Shown piece after piece: positions 25,681 through 35,569 of a stretch of DNA of 64,000 bases; position 1 is the stretch's first letter, and each line of letters begins with the position of its first letter. Below the pieces are notes generated by a model, which made no database searches, was not told the origin of the DNA, and saw nothing but the letters and a program-made list of their open reading frames with translations. Source of the DNA: Acidobacteriota bacterium (GTDB lineage Bacteria; Acidobacteriota; Terriglobia; Acidiferrales; UBA7541). Both the position numbers and the translations under genes were made by a program. Location of the stretch: assembly GCA_013289955.1 (NCBI GenBank), contig JABCYZ010000002.1:1-64000 (forward strand), given 5' to 3'.

Positions 25681-28600
25681 ATGGAAGTTGGTTTAAGAGT
25701 TTCTTTCTCGGTCCGCAGTCTTTGCCTTCTGTTGACCGTGTTCTTGTTTTCGTTCGCGCTGTGCGACCAGGCCCGGGCCCAGTCCACTGCCGCGCTGAAC
25801 GGCACCGTCACGGACCCTGCTGGAGCGGCAGTTCCGAACGCTAAAGTTCTCGCTAAGAATCAAGCGACAGGCATCGAATCATCCACCGAGACCGACAGCG
25901 CTGGCGCTTATCTGTTCCCTTCCCTCCCGATTGGAATTTACCGCATTGAAGTTACTGGTTCCGGTTTCCAGACGGCGATCATCACCGACTTGCGGCTCGA
26001 TGTGGCGACTGCTGCGACGCAAAATATCCAGCTGAGAGTCGGTGAAGTCACCGAGCATGTCACGATCACCGCGGAAACCGCTCTGGTCGAAACGGCCACC
26101 ACCAGTCTCGGGCAGGTGATCGACGAAAAAACCGTTCAGGAAATCCCTTTAAACGGACGCCACTTCGTGGACATCAGCCTTTTGACTCCAGGCACAGTGA
26201 CGCCTCCCCAGAATGGTTTCCTCACAGCCCCATTGCGCGGACAGGGATCCTTTGCAATCAATACGGCGGGCCAGCGCGAAGATACAACGAACTGGCTGGT
26301 CAACGGAATCAACTTGAACGATCCGGTCCAGAATCAAGTCACCTTTCAGCCGCCCATTGATACGCTCGCGGAATACAAGATCGACAACTCGTCCTTCCCG
26401 GCACAATACGGCCGCAACTCGGGCGCGATTGTGAACCTGGCCACGCGGTCCGGTTCGAACGATTTCCACGGCGAGGCTTTTGAATTCTTCCGCAACAATG
26501 ACCTGGATGCGCGTAACTTTTTTAATCCGGCTGTCAACTCCCTCGGCGCTCCACTGGCGCAGAATCCGTTCAAGCGCAATGACTTCGGTGGCGACTTCGG
26601 CGGGCCGATCAAGAAGAACAAATTGTTTTTCTTCCTGGCTTACGAAGGATTGCGTCAGCGACAAGGGCTGGCCCTTTCGAGCACCGTGCCGAGTCCGGCG
26701 CAGATCGCAACGGTGACCTCAACGGCTGTCAAGGATCTCCTTGCTTTGGTACCCGCGGCAAACCTCGTTGGCACCGGCACGGCTGGCGTACCCAGTTCGT
26801 TCAATTTGTTCAGCGGTTCGACGGCAGCCAACGTGTCCCTGAACCAAGGCTCGGCAGACCTGGACTACGATCTTTCGGACAAGGATCGGATTCACGGCTA
26901 CTTTGTGATCCAAAAGGACCATCGCCAGGAGCCAACGCAGGGCGCAAACCTTCCGGGTTTTGGCGATGTGCGCTCCGGGTTGCGGGATCTGGTGACGGTC
27001 AGCGAAGACCACGTTTTCGGCCCGTCACTTACAAACACGGTGCGCCTGGGTTACAACCGCATCCACCTCATCTTCACCCCAACGGCACTAGATCCGACGA
27101 ATTTCGATATGACTCTGCCGGACGGTTCGCCTGTCGACGTAGGCTTGCCCAACATCATCGTTTCAGGCGCGATGTCCTTTGGAGGCCCGACGGGCGAGCC
27201 TCAAGGTCGCGGTGATACCACGGTCGTTCTTAATGACACTTTAAGCTGGCTGAAAGGCCGCCATTCGTTTGCCTTTGGCGGAGAAATCCGAAGGGCCTAC
27301 AATGACAACATCGCGGAGAACGTCGGGAGTTTCACATTTCCAACCATCGCCAACTTCCTTACAGATAGCGCCACTAACTTCACCGTTTTGCTCGGAGCGG
27401 GAAACGACAAAATCCTTCAGCCTTCCTATGCCGGCTTTGCTCAGGACAGTTTCAAGTGGAAGCCCAATTTCACGATCAATATCGGGTTGCGGTATGAATG
27501 GAATTCGACTCCGTCGGAATCCCAGAACCGATTTACGAACTTCGACACTACGACGGGGACCTGATTCCTGCCAGCCAGCCTTTCCATACCAACAACAAGA
27601 ATTTCGAGCCCCGCGTCGGATTTGCCTGGGATCCCTTCAAAAATGGCAAGACATCCGTGCGCGCCTCCTACGCCATCCTGACGCAGGATCCCACGACGAA
27701 CATCATCTCGGGCTTGAGCGGCAACCCGCCCTTCGCGCTGCCGATCAACGTGGCCGCGGTTGGCATCACGCTCGAGAATCCTGCTTCCGCCATAACCAGG
27801 GTGAGCCTGGGTCCGAGTTCCATCAACCCGAACTTTGACAATATGTACGCGCAAGATTGGAACCTGACGGTTGAGCGCCAGCTCACTTCGAGCCTGGGAT
27901 TGACTCTGGCCTACGTCGGCGTGAAAGGCACTCACCTTCAAATCTCCGAAAACGTAAACCAGCCCCTGGTGACCGATGGATTCTACGGAACGGCGCGACC
28001 GTTTCTTACTTTGCCGATATCCAGTCCCATTTTGCCGGCACAGTGCGCGGCCCCGAATCCGACATGTACCTACGGAAACATCCCGCAAATCGACAGCCCC
28101 GGGAACTCAAACTACAATGCCGTGTGGGCCACACTTAACAAGCACTTCTCGCGCGGCTTTGAGTTCCTGGCGTCCTACACCTACTCGAAGTCCTTTGACT
28201 ACAGCTCGATCAGTTCCGGCGACCTGGTACCTCTTCAAAACGCTTACAACCCGCGCGGCGATTATGGACCGTCGGAATTCGACGTGCGCAACCGCTTTGT
28301 ACTCAGCGGCTTCTATGAGCTGCCGTTCAAGGCGAACCGCCTCGTCTCCGGCTGGCAATTCGGCATTGTTTCGCAGGCCCAAAGCGGCAGCCCGCTTACG
28401 CCGTTGCTGTCGATCAACACGGGGACTGGAACGACCTTGACCGTGCGGCCTAATCAGCTCCAGCGCGTTACACCGACGGGAAATCCGCACCAGTTCTACA
28501 ACAACCCCGTCATCTGCGAGCCATTTAATGGAACACCCACCGGGACGGCTCCTGCGATTCCGAACTGCGCCACAACAACCAATGCCGCGTTTGCGGTTCC

Positions 28601-28934
28601 CTGCACTTTCAGCGACATCCCCACGACGCCTGGATCGAACAACTATCCTGTCGTTCCGGGCAGCTGCACACCCGGCGACATGCAGCGAGATGGATTGCGG
28701 GGGCCTGACTTCGTGAACACGGACTTCTCGATCGTCAAGAACACGAAAATCACGGAAAGGGTCAACCTGCAATTCCGGTCGGAGTTCTTCGACATCTTCA
28801 ACCATCCGAACTTCGGCAATCCCAACAATACCGTTACCGCTGCCTCGTTCGGGCAAATCACCAGCACGCGTTTTCCGGCGGGCGATTTCGGTTCCGCGCG
28901 GGAGATTCAGTTCGCCCTCAAACTAATCTTCTGA
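25681..28934 (+). pseudogene. Oar-like TonB-dependent receptor with a single-base frameshift
   Basis: Outer-membrane receptor of the large Acidobacteriota 'Oar' type, about 1,084 aa if the frame is repaired. ATG 25681 has GAGGAGG 9 nt upstream, followed by a signal peptide (SLCLLLTVFLFSFALCD). A carboxypeptidase-regulatory-like domain spans about residues 38-120 (LNGTVTDPAGAAVPNAKV), the plug about 135-250 (EIPLNGRHFVDISLLTPG), then the beta-barrel, ending in the typical F terminus (KLIF). The frame closes at TGA 27562-27564, while the continuous barrel sequence resumes in the next frame at about 27558. One base is missing from the CC run at 27560, where TGTL followed by IPASQPF is expected. 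Decay or assembly error cannot be told apart here. Confidence 0.85.
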
Positions 28935-28962
28935 CTTGGGACTTTCCATACGATCCACCTAG

Positions 28963-28997
28963 GGGCTTCCGCTTCGGCGGAGGCCCTTTTTGTTTTT
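28963..28997 (+). terminator. Terminator after the TonB receptor gene
   Basis: Arms 28963-28972 and 28977-28986 form a 10-bp stem (one G-T wobble) with a TTCG tetraloop, followed by TTTTTGTTTTTT. Strong rho-independent terminator, 29 nt after the stop. Confidence 0.93.
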
Positions 28998-29115
28998 TCG
29001 AAGGCTCTTTGAAAAAGCGGGAGTCCATTTTCCTATAACTCGGGAGTGCTCCAAATGTGAACTCTGGAACTTTTCAGATACAATGAGAAAGGATCGGGTT
29101 TCTAAAGGACTTCGC

Positions 29116-29988
29116 GTGATCCATCGGAATGTCTTTCACAACGAAAGCCTGCTGCCCATCGAAAAAGTGCGGCTTTCGCCTGGGCAGGCCGGGCTGATCT
29201 GCGGCTGGGGTTTGTTCACCACACTGCGCATCTTTCATGGCGAAGCTTTTGCTTATGAGCGGCACTGGCGGCGGCTTGAAAAAGATGCAGCGATCATTCA
29301 TTTGCCGATGCCGTATAGTTCGGCAAAGGTGCGGCTGAATCTGCATGAGGTGATTCGCGCGAATCAAGTAACGGAAGGTGCGGCAAGAATTTATCTGGTT
29401 TACAACCAGATTGGATTCTGGCAAAGCGATGAAAAACATCCCGACGTGGATTTGATCATTTACACGGCGCCCTTGCCGCAGTACCACGAGCCGGTACGGC
29501 TGGCGCTTCGCGAGCAGGGCCGGCACGCGGCTTCGCCGCTGGCGGGGGTAAAGACAACCTCGTGGCTGCAAAATGTTTGGTCGGTTGCGGAAGCACAAAA
29601 AGAAGGATTCGATGAAGTTGTGCTTCTCAACGAACGCGGGGAAGTTGCGGAATGCACGGCAGCAAATATTTTTGCGGTAAAGAATGGAAAAGTTCTAACG
29701 CCGCCTTTGAATTCGGGTTGTCTTGAGGGTGTTACGCGCGGGATTCTTTTTGAAATTGCGCCGGAGGCTGGAGTTGCCGTCCTGCAACAGGCCCTACGGC
29801 CGGAAGATCTTTATTCGGCTGACGAAATTTTCATTTCTTCGACCAATCGCAATCTCATCGGCGTCGGCGAAATCAATGGCCACAAGATCGCTGCTGCACC
29901 CGGGCCGGTCACGCACCAGCTTAACGATCTCTTCGACGCTTACGTTTCAGATTACGTCACGCGCCGGCTTGCCGCGGCTTCCCGTTAG
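29116..29988 (+). CDS. Class IV PLP aminotransferase (branched-chain or aminodeoxychorismate lyase type)
   Basis: 290 aa from the GTG at 29116 (AAAGGA 6 nt upstream), giving MIHRNVFHNESLLPIEKVRLSPGQAG, the normal start of the fold. The open frame begins at 28990, but its first 42 codons overlap the preceding terminator's T-tract and lack homology. The PLP lysine is in VKTTSW, and AECTAANIFAV is the conserved cofactor-binding motif. The family includes branched-chain aminotransferase, D-amino acid aminotransferase and aminodeoxychorismate lyase; motifs alone do not separate them. No biosynthetic neighbours. Confidence 0.82.
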   Translation: MIHRNVFHNESLLPIEKVRLSPGQAGLICGWGLFTTLRIFHGEAFAYERHWRRLEKDAAIIHLPMPYSSAKVRLNLHEVIRANQVTEGAARIYLVYNQIGFWQSDEKHPDVDLIIYTAPLPQYHEPVRLALREQGRHAASPLAGVKTTSWLQNVWSVAEAQKEGFDEVVLLNERGEVAECTAANIFAVKNGKVLTPPLNSGCLEGVTRGILFEIAPEAGVAVLQQALRPEDLYSADEIFISSTNRNLIGVGEINGHKIAAAPGPVTHQLNDLFDAYVSDYVTRRLAAASR

Positions 29989-30145
29989 CGCACGCGGTTC
30001 CCACGCGCAGCTACACAAACTGTCTGAGTCAATTTTGCCGCTTCTCTGCGGCAACTGTCATTCCATGACTGTTGAGAAACGAGCGCAGCCCGGCGAGAGT
30101 GTGATCGTCCTTCGTTTACGCGCGCCATGGGCGTCAGAATTCCGC

Positions 30146-30186
30146 GCTTCTCTTGACAGTCGAGAGAAGCAAGGCAATACTTCTCT
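30146..30186 (+). promoter_or_regulatory. Promoter with operator-like repeats for padR/ADOP copy 2
   Basis: TTGACA at 30153-30158, 17-nt spacer, AATACT at 30176-30181 (weaker -10). An 8-bp perfect inverted repeat GCTTCTCT/AGAGAAGC occupies 30146-30153 and 30163-30170, and the half-site CTTCTCT recurs at 30180-30186. Placement over -35, spacer and start suits a repressor site; recognition by the adjacent PadR is inference. Confidence 0.65.
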
Positions 30187-30233
30187 AGATTCCCCAGAGG
30201 AGATAACTGGCGGACGGAGATTCTGGAGCAACG

Positions 30234-30569
30234 ATGACCGACACTTCCGCGACGCTTGTGCAAGGCACACTCGACATGCTCATCCTGAAAACGCTGGCGC
30301 TCGAGCCACGGCACGGATGGGGCATCTCGCAGAGAATTCAGCAACTTAGCCACGGCGTGTTCGAGGTCAACCCCGGCTCCTTGTTCCCTGCCTTCCGCCG
30401 CCTCGAACGTGCCGACCTCATTGCCTGCGAATGGCGCATCTCTGAAAACAATCGCCGGGCAAAATACTACTCGCTCACAAAAGCCGGGCGCCAAAAGCTG
30501 CGCACGGAAACCATGGAGTGGGAGCGCCAGGTTGCGGCTATCGCAAGAATTCTGCAGACCGCGTCGTAA
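30234..30569 (+). CDS. PadR-family transcriptional regulator, copy 2
   Basis: 111 aa repressor with the same layout as copy 1: LVQGTLDMLILKTLALEPRHGWGIS at the N-terminus, PGSLFPAFRRLERADLI as recognition region, RAKYYSLTKAGRQKL as wing. GGAG lies 5 nt before the ATG. Followed 23 nt later by the second ADOP permease gene, so it probably controls the pair. The upstream repeats at 30146-30186 differ in sequence from those of copy 1, suggesting separate specificities. Confidence 0.9.
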   Translation: MTDTSATLVQGTLDMLILKTLALEPRHGWGISQRIQQLSHGVFEVNPGSLFPAFRRLERADLIACEWRISENNRRAKYYSLTKAGRQKLRTETMEWERQVAAIARILQTAS

Positions 30570-30592
30570 CGCGAAGCTCACAGGAGAACATC

Positions 30593-33316
30593 ATGGGACT
30601 TTGGAAAAATCTTTTCGCTGGACTCCGCGGCCTGTTCCAGAAGCGCCAAGGCGAGCAGGAACTCGACGATGAACTGCGGGACTTTCTAGACAAGTCCACT
30701 GCCGAAAAGATGCGTGGCGGAATGACACGCGAAGAAGCCTGGCGCGCGGCACGAATGGAGATGGGCGGCGTAGAAGCGGTGAAGGAAAATGTGCGTTCGG
30801 CAGGCTGGGAAACGTATATTGAAACTCTTTGGAGCGATTTGAGGTTCGGCGCCCGGCTGCTGCGCTTCAATCCCGTGTTCGCGGGCACGGCCGTTCTTTC
30901 GCTAGCGCTGGGGATCGGTGCGAACACCGCCATCTTTCAGTTGCTGGACGCGGTACGTTTGCGGACGCTGCCGGTAGAGAATCCGCAGGAGATTGCTCGA
31001 ATCTCTATCGAGCAGAGGGAAGGCCTGAGCGGAGACTTTAATGGGCGATTCTCCGATTTCACGAACGCGATATGGGAGGAGATTCGCGCGCGGCAACAGG
31101 GATTCTCGAGCGTGTTCGCATGGGGCTCGACGACTTTTAACATTTCGCCGGCGGGAGAAGTGCACAACGTGCAGGGGCTGTGGGTCAGCGGCGAATTCTT
31201 CGAAACACTGGGGGTGAAGCCGGTGCTTGGCAGACTGCTTACGCCGGCGGAGGACCATCCGGGGTGCGGGGCGGGAGCGGTGATCAGCTACTCCTTTTGG
31301 CAACGCGAGTTCGGCGGGGAGCGTTCCGCGCTGGGCCGGAGCATTTCCATCAACCGGCATTCTTTCCCGATTATGGGCGTAACCCCACCGGAATTTTTCG
31401 GCGTCGAGGTGGGGCGCTACTTCGACGTCGCGCTGCCGATCTGCGCGGAGCCGGTGGTGGACGGAGCAGAATACGCCATGCTGCCGCGCCGATCCGCGTG
31501 GTGGCTGGCGTCGATGGGAAGGCTCAAGCCGGGCTGGACAGTGGAGCGCGCCCGGGCGCAATTGCGTGCGGTTTCTCCGGGGATTTTTGAGGCCACGCTT
31601 CCCGCGGCATATAACCCAGGCAGCGCCAAGCGATTTGTGAAGAACCAGCTCGGGGTTTTTCCGGCGGGTTCAGGCGTTTCTGATTTGCGGGAAGAATACG
31701 AAAGCCCGCTTTGGCTGCTGCTCGGGCTGGCAGCGGTCGTGCTGGTGATCGCCTCGGCAAACCTGGCAAATCTGCTGCTGGCGCGGGCGAGCGCTCGAGA
31801 AAAAGAGATGGGAATGCGGATGGCGGTGGGAGCCAGCCGCGGAAGATTGATCCGGCAGTTGCTGGCGGAGAGTCTGCTGCTCTCGATGGCGGGGGCAGCA
31901 CTGGGCGCGTTCCTGGCGCACGGCCTGAGCGAGGTGCTTGTCGCTTCATTGAACAAACAACAGGATCCGCTTTTCGTAAATCTTGGTACGGATTGGCGCG
32001 TGCTTGGATTTACGACCGGGCTGGCGGTATTTACGTGCATTTTGTTCGGACTCGCACCGGCGATACAGGCGACGAGTGTGTCACCCTGGATTGTTTTGAA
32101 AGAGGGCGGAAGAGGGACGACAGACGGGCGGGCAAGATTTGGGCTGCGGCGGGTTCTGGTAGTTTTGCAAATCGCGCTGTCCCTGACGTTGCTGGTAGGA
32201 GCGCTGCTCTTTGGGAGAAGCCTGGGCAATCTGGCGAAAGTGGATGCAGGTTTCCAGCGCGACGGAATACTGGTAACGGATCTGGACTATACATCGCTGC
32301 ATCTGACAAACGAACAGCGCGTGGCGTTTGGCAGCGAGTTGTTGAAGCGGGTTAAAGCGATTCCCGGAACGGATGGCGCGGCGATTGTGGAATATGCGCC
32401 ATTGAGCGGCAACGCTTCCTTCCACGACGTGTTGATGGGAACGTCGAGCTTGCCCGCGGACGAAGATAAATCCTCGGCTTTCAATATCGTGAGTCCGGGG
32501 TTTTTCGCGGCGCTGGGGACGCCTATTCTTGCGGGCAGGGACTTCGATGAGCACGACGTCGCCGGAGCGCCGCTGGTGGCAATCGTCAATGAAACGTTCA
32601 CGCGGAAGGTGGCAAAGAGCGAGAATCCGTTGGGAATAACGTTTCGAGTGAGACGAATGGGCACCATGCTGGGGCCGTTCGAAATCGTCGGGCTGGTCAA
32701 GGACACGAAGTACGTGGACCTGCGCGAAAAGCCTGAAGACATCGTGTACACGGCAATTGCGCAAGCGGACCATCCTGACGAGGACACGCAAATCCTGATT
32801 CGGTCGAAGATGCCTCTAGCGGGATTGATTTCCGCGGTCAAAGCGACGGCGAGCGAGACGAACGGGAATCTGGATGTGAGTTATTACGTGATGAAGGAGA
32901 GAATCGAGGGCGGACTGCTGCGGGACAGGCTGATGGCGCGGCTCTCGGGATTTTTTGGGATACTCGCGGTCTTGCTCGCGGTGATTGGATTGTACGGCGT
33001 GATTTCTTATATGGTGGCGCGGCGGCGGAATGAGATCGGGATTCGGATGTCGCTCGGGGCGGATCGGCGATCGATCCTTAGGCTGGTTCTGCGAGAATCT
33101 TTGTTGCTGCTGGCGATCGGGTTGACGCTCGGGATTGCTCTTGCCTTGGCCGCCTCCAGTGCTGCGGCTTCCCTGCTCTTTGGACTGAAAGCGCATGACG
33201 CCACAACACTGATCATGGCAACGCTTATCCTCGCCGTGATCGCGCTCGCGGCAAGTTACATTCCCGCGATGCGGGCTTCGAGGCTGGATCCATTGGAGGC
33301 GCTGCGGCACGATTAG
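30593..33316 (+). CDS. Acidobacterial duplicated orphan permease (MacB/FtsX-type), copy 2
   Basis: 907 aa membrane protein with the same layout as copy 1: N-terminal helical region (EEAWRAARMEMGGVEAVKEN), first TM (about 90-115), MacB-PCD-like periplasmic domain, FtsX block (about 365-480), second periplasmic domain, second FtsX block ending YIPAMRASRLDPLEALRHD. No ATPase partner is nearby. I chose the ATG at 30593, with AGGAGA upstream; the open frame from 30518 overlaps padR. Divergent in sequence from copy 1 except at N and C termini, so it probably handles a different substrate. Cargo unknown. Confidence 0.9.
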   Translation: MGLWKNLFAGLRGLFQKRQGEQELDDELRDFLDKSTAEKMRGGMTREEAWRAARMEMGGVEAVKENVRSAGWETYIETLWSDLRFGARLLRFNPVFAGTAVLSLALGIGANTAIFQLLDAVRLRTLPVENPQEIARISIEQREGLSGDFNGRFSDFTNAIWEEIRARQQGFSSVFAWGSTTFNISPAGEVHNVQGLWVSGEFFETLGVKPVLGRLLTPAEDHPGCGAGAVISYSFWQREFGGERSALGRSISINRHSFPIMGVTPPEFFGVEVGRYFDVALPICAEPVVDGAEYAMLPRRSAWWLASMGRLKPGWTVERARAQLRAVSPGIFEATLPAAYNPGSAKRFVKNQLGVFPAGSGVSDLREEYESPLWLLLGLAAVVLVIASANLANLLLARASAREKEMGMRMAVGASRGRLIRQLLAESLLLSMAGAALGAFLAHGLSEVLVASLNKQQDPLFVNLGTDWRVLGFTTGLAVFTCILFGLAPAIQATSVSPWIVLKEGGRGTTDGRARFGLRRVLVVLQIALSLTLLVGALLFGRSLGNLAKVDAGFQRDGILVTDLDYTSLHLTNEQRVAFGSELLKRVKAIPGTDGAAIVEYAPLSGNASFHDVLMGTSSLPADEDKSSAFNIVSPGFFAALGTPILAGRDFDEHDVAGAPLVAIVNETFTRKVAKSENPLGITFRVRRMGTMLGPFEIVGLVKDTKYVDLREKPEDIVYTAIAQADHPDEDTQILIRSKMPLAGLISAVKATASETNGNLDVSYYVMKERIEGGLLRDRLMARLSGFFGILAVLLAVIGLYGVISYMVARRRNEIGIRMSLGADRRSILRLVLRESLLLLAIGLTLGIALALAASSAAASLLFGLKAHDATTLIMATLILAVIALAASYIPAMRASRLDPLEALRHD

Positions 33317-33590
33317 ATCTGCGGAAAGAACACAAAAGAGGAAAAAAAGAAGAACGCAAGGATGACCCAGGGGGCGCCGAGAAGAAAAAGCGGATTCCCC
33401 GCTACCCCCGGAATGACACGCAGTTTTTGGTTGTGGCCCCCCCTTATTTTTGATCGCACACGTACATTACGAAGGTAGAACCTATCACGGACGCACCTCC
33501 AGACGGCGGGTTGCGGGCCAGAGAGCCGCGGCTGCCGGGCAACAGCGGCTTTTTCATGGCTGCGTGCTACAATCCCGTCGCGAATAACCC

Positions 33591-35336
33591 ATGCCCGATA
33601 CCGCTTCCATTTCGCTGGGTGGTGCAGTTCTCGAGGTCGTCTCGCCAGACGGCGCGCGTCGGTACGTGCGCGTGACGCAGACGCCTTTTCTGATCGGCCG
33701 CGGGGCGGAGACCGGGAATCATTTGCAGCTTTCCGACCGGCGCATTTCGCGCAATTGCGCGGCGCTGGTGATCGAAGCGGGGCGGCTGTACATCGAGGAT
33801 CGCGGGCAGCGCCGCGGGCTCTTCGTCAACGGGGAAAAAGTCGAAAGCCGGCTTCTGAATGACGGCGACTCGATCACTTTTGGGCTCGAAGATTCCTACG
33901 AAATCGTGTTCCGCTCGGGCACGGCGAGCGGCGAGGAGTCTCTTCCGAATCTGCTCACGCGCATCGAGCACATCACGAGTTCGGAACCAGTCGGCGGCGG
34001 GCTTAGAAAGCTCAACTTGCTGCTCGAAGCGACGACCCTGCTGCACTCGCAGCTTCCACTGGATTCGGTCCTCGGCACGATGCTCGATCACGCCGTCTCG
34101 GTGACCGATGCCGACCGCGGGATGCTTCTGGAGGCTGACGCGACGGGCGCGCTCAAAGTGCGCCTCGCTCGAAGGACCGGCGGGCTGCGACTTCCGCCGG
34201 AAAGCATTACGCCCAGCCAGACCGCCATTCAGCTGGCGCTGCGACAACACTCTCCGGTGGTCACCGAAGACATCGAGCGCGCCGAGATGGATTTACAATC
34301 CGCGCAGAGCATCATCGCGCAGCGGCTTCGGGCCGTGGTGGTGATTCCGCTGTTTGCTGTGCACAGGGCCAGCTCGCCCGATTCCAGCAGTTCGGCTCCT
34401 GCCTATGGCCATCCTCTCGGAGTGCTGTATCTGGATTCGCGGCGGCCGGCGGCTTTCTCGAAGCTCGACCGGCAGATTCTTGACGCGTTGGCCGCTGACG
34501 CCGCGAGCATTTTGGACAATGCCCGGCTGGTAGTCCGCGAACGCGAGCGCCAGCGCATGGAAGAGCAAATCAACATTGCGCGGGACATTCAGCAAGCGCT
34601 GCTGCCACGGAATTTCCCGGATCATCCGCACCTCGCCGTGGCCGGCTGCAATTACCCGTGCCTTTCTGTGGGAGGAGACTACTTCGACGTTTTCCCGCTC
34701 GACAACAACCGCACTGCATTCCTGATCGCCGACGTTTCCGGAAAGGGCCTCGGTGCGGCGCTTTTGACTACCATGCTGCAGGGGGCGCTTTCGGCGATGA
34801 CTCTGGGCACCGATCCCGCGCGCGTATTCAATCATGTTAATCGCTTTCTGTGCGATCACGCGGAGGTTGGCCGCTACGCAACCATGTTCTTCGGAATTCT
34901 CGATGACGACGGCCACCTTGAATTCATCAATGCCGGCCATCCTTCGCCGTTTCTGATCCGGCATGGGACGGCCGAGGAGCCCTTCAGCGAGGGTTCCTAT
35001 CCTGTGGGATTGGTTCCTGAAGCTGAATACACCACGGCTCGATTGAAGCTCGAGCCTGGGGACACGCTTGTGCTCTTCAGCGACGGGGTCACGGAAGCCA
35101 TGGATCCCGACGAGCAAATGTTCGGCGTCCCTCGTCTCCGCGAAATCCTTACAGGGCAAACAGAGTGCCCTCTGGACCAGCTTCAGAAATGTGTGCTTGA
35201 AGCGGTGGAGAATTTCGCGCGCGGCGCAAGCCAGGCGGACGACCTGACCATGCTCATCGTGCGCTACCGCGCCGCTGGCGCTCGCGCTCTGACGGACACG
35301 GACGCCGCGCCTGCCAGCCAATCTGTTTCCGCATAA
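33591..35336 (+). CDS. FHA-GAF-SpoIIE (PP2C-type) phosphatase, anti-anti-sigma activator type
   Basis: 581 aa signalling protein. An FHA domain (about 32-108; LIGRGAETGNHLQLSDRRISRNCA) should bind phosphothreonine. A GAF domain (about 140-325) follows, then a PP2C_SIG phosphatase domain (about 355-560), preceded by a helical linker (RERERQRMEEQINIARDIQQALLP). Metal-binding motifs GGDYFDVFP, IADVSGKGLGA, LFSDGVTEAMD and SQADDLTMLIV are intact, so it should be active. It likely dephosphorylates an anti-anti-sigma factor, as RsbU does, but no partner-switch genes are nearby. Preceded by a 274-nt gap with nothing recognised. Confidence 0.88.
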   Translation: MPDTASISLGGAVLEVVSPDGARRYVRVTQTPFLIGRGAETGNHLQLSDRRISRNCAALVIEAGRLYIEDRGQRRGLFVNGEKVESRLLNDGDSITFGLEDSYEIVFRSGTASGEESLPNLLTRIEHITSSEPVGGGLRKLNLLLEATTLLHSQLPLDSVLGTMLDHAVSVTDADRGMLLEADATGALKVRLARRTGGLRLPPESITPSQTAIQLALRQHSPVVTEDIERAEMDLQSAQSIIAQRLRAVVVIPLFAVHRASSPDSSSSAPAYGHPLGVLYLDSRRPAAFSKLDRQILDALAADAASILDNARLVVRERERQRMEEQINIARDIQQALLPRNFPDHPHLAVAGCNYPCLSVGGDYFDVFPLDNNRTAFLIADVSGKGLGAALLTTMLQGALSAMTLGTDPARVFNHVNRFLCDHAEVGRYATMFFGILDDDGHLEFINAGHPSPFLIRHGTAEEPFSEGSYPVGLVPEAEYTTARLKLEPGDTLVLFSDGVTEAMDPDEQMFGVPRLREILTGQTECPLDQLQKCVLEAVENFARGASQADDLTMLIVRYRAAGARALTDTDAAPASQSVSA

Positions 35337-35413
35337 GATGCTTGCTGGCCGATCGCGCGCTGTCCCTGGTCAGGCTGCGCCGTTGTTTCGAAGGAAAAGC
35401 AAACGTCTCGCTG

Positions 35414-35490
35414 CTACTCCCGGCGCCGGGCATCCAGCGGATCGAGACGCATCGCTCGCCGCGCCGGTATCCAGCACGCGAGAATCCTAT
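35414..35490 (-). pseudogene. Remnant of an ADOP permease C-terminus
   Basis: Reading the minus strand of this short stretch gives ILACWIPARRAMRLDPLDAR followed by a few residues and a stop. This matches the terminal motif of the two intact permeases here (YVPARRATKVDPLVALRYE and YIPAMRASRLDPLEALRHD). No FtsX-like sequence is upstream of it in any frame that I can see. It is a relic of a third permease gene on the opposite strand to its neighbours, just before the DUF885 gene. Confidence 0.55.
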
Positions 35491-35569
35491 TGGTAGTAGT
35501 GCGCTTCTTGTGGAATGCTCTCCTCTTTGCGGAACCAGCCGAAACGACGGGCGTATGCACAGGAGCGCA

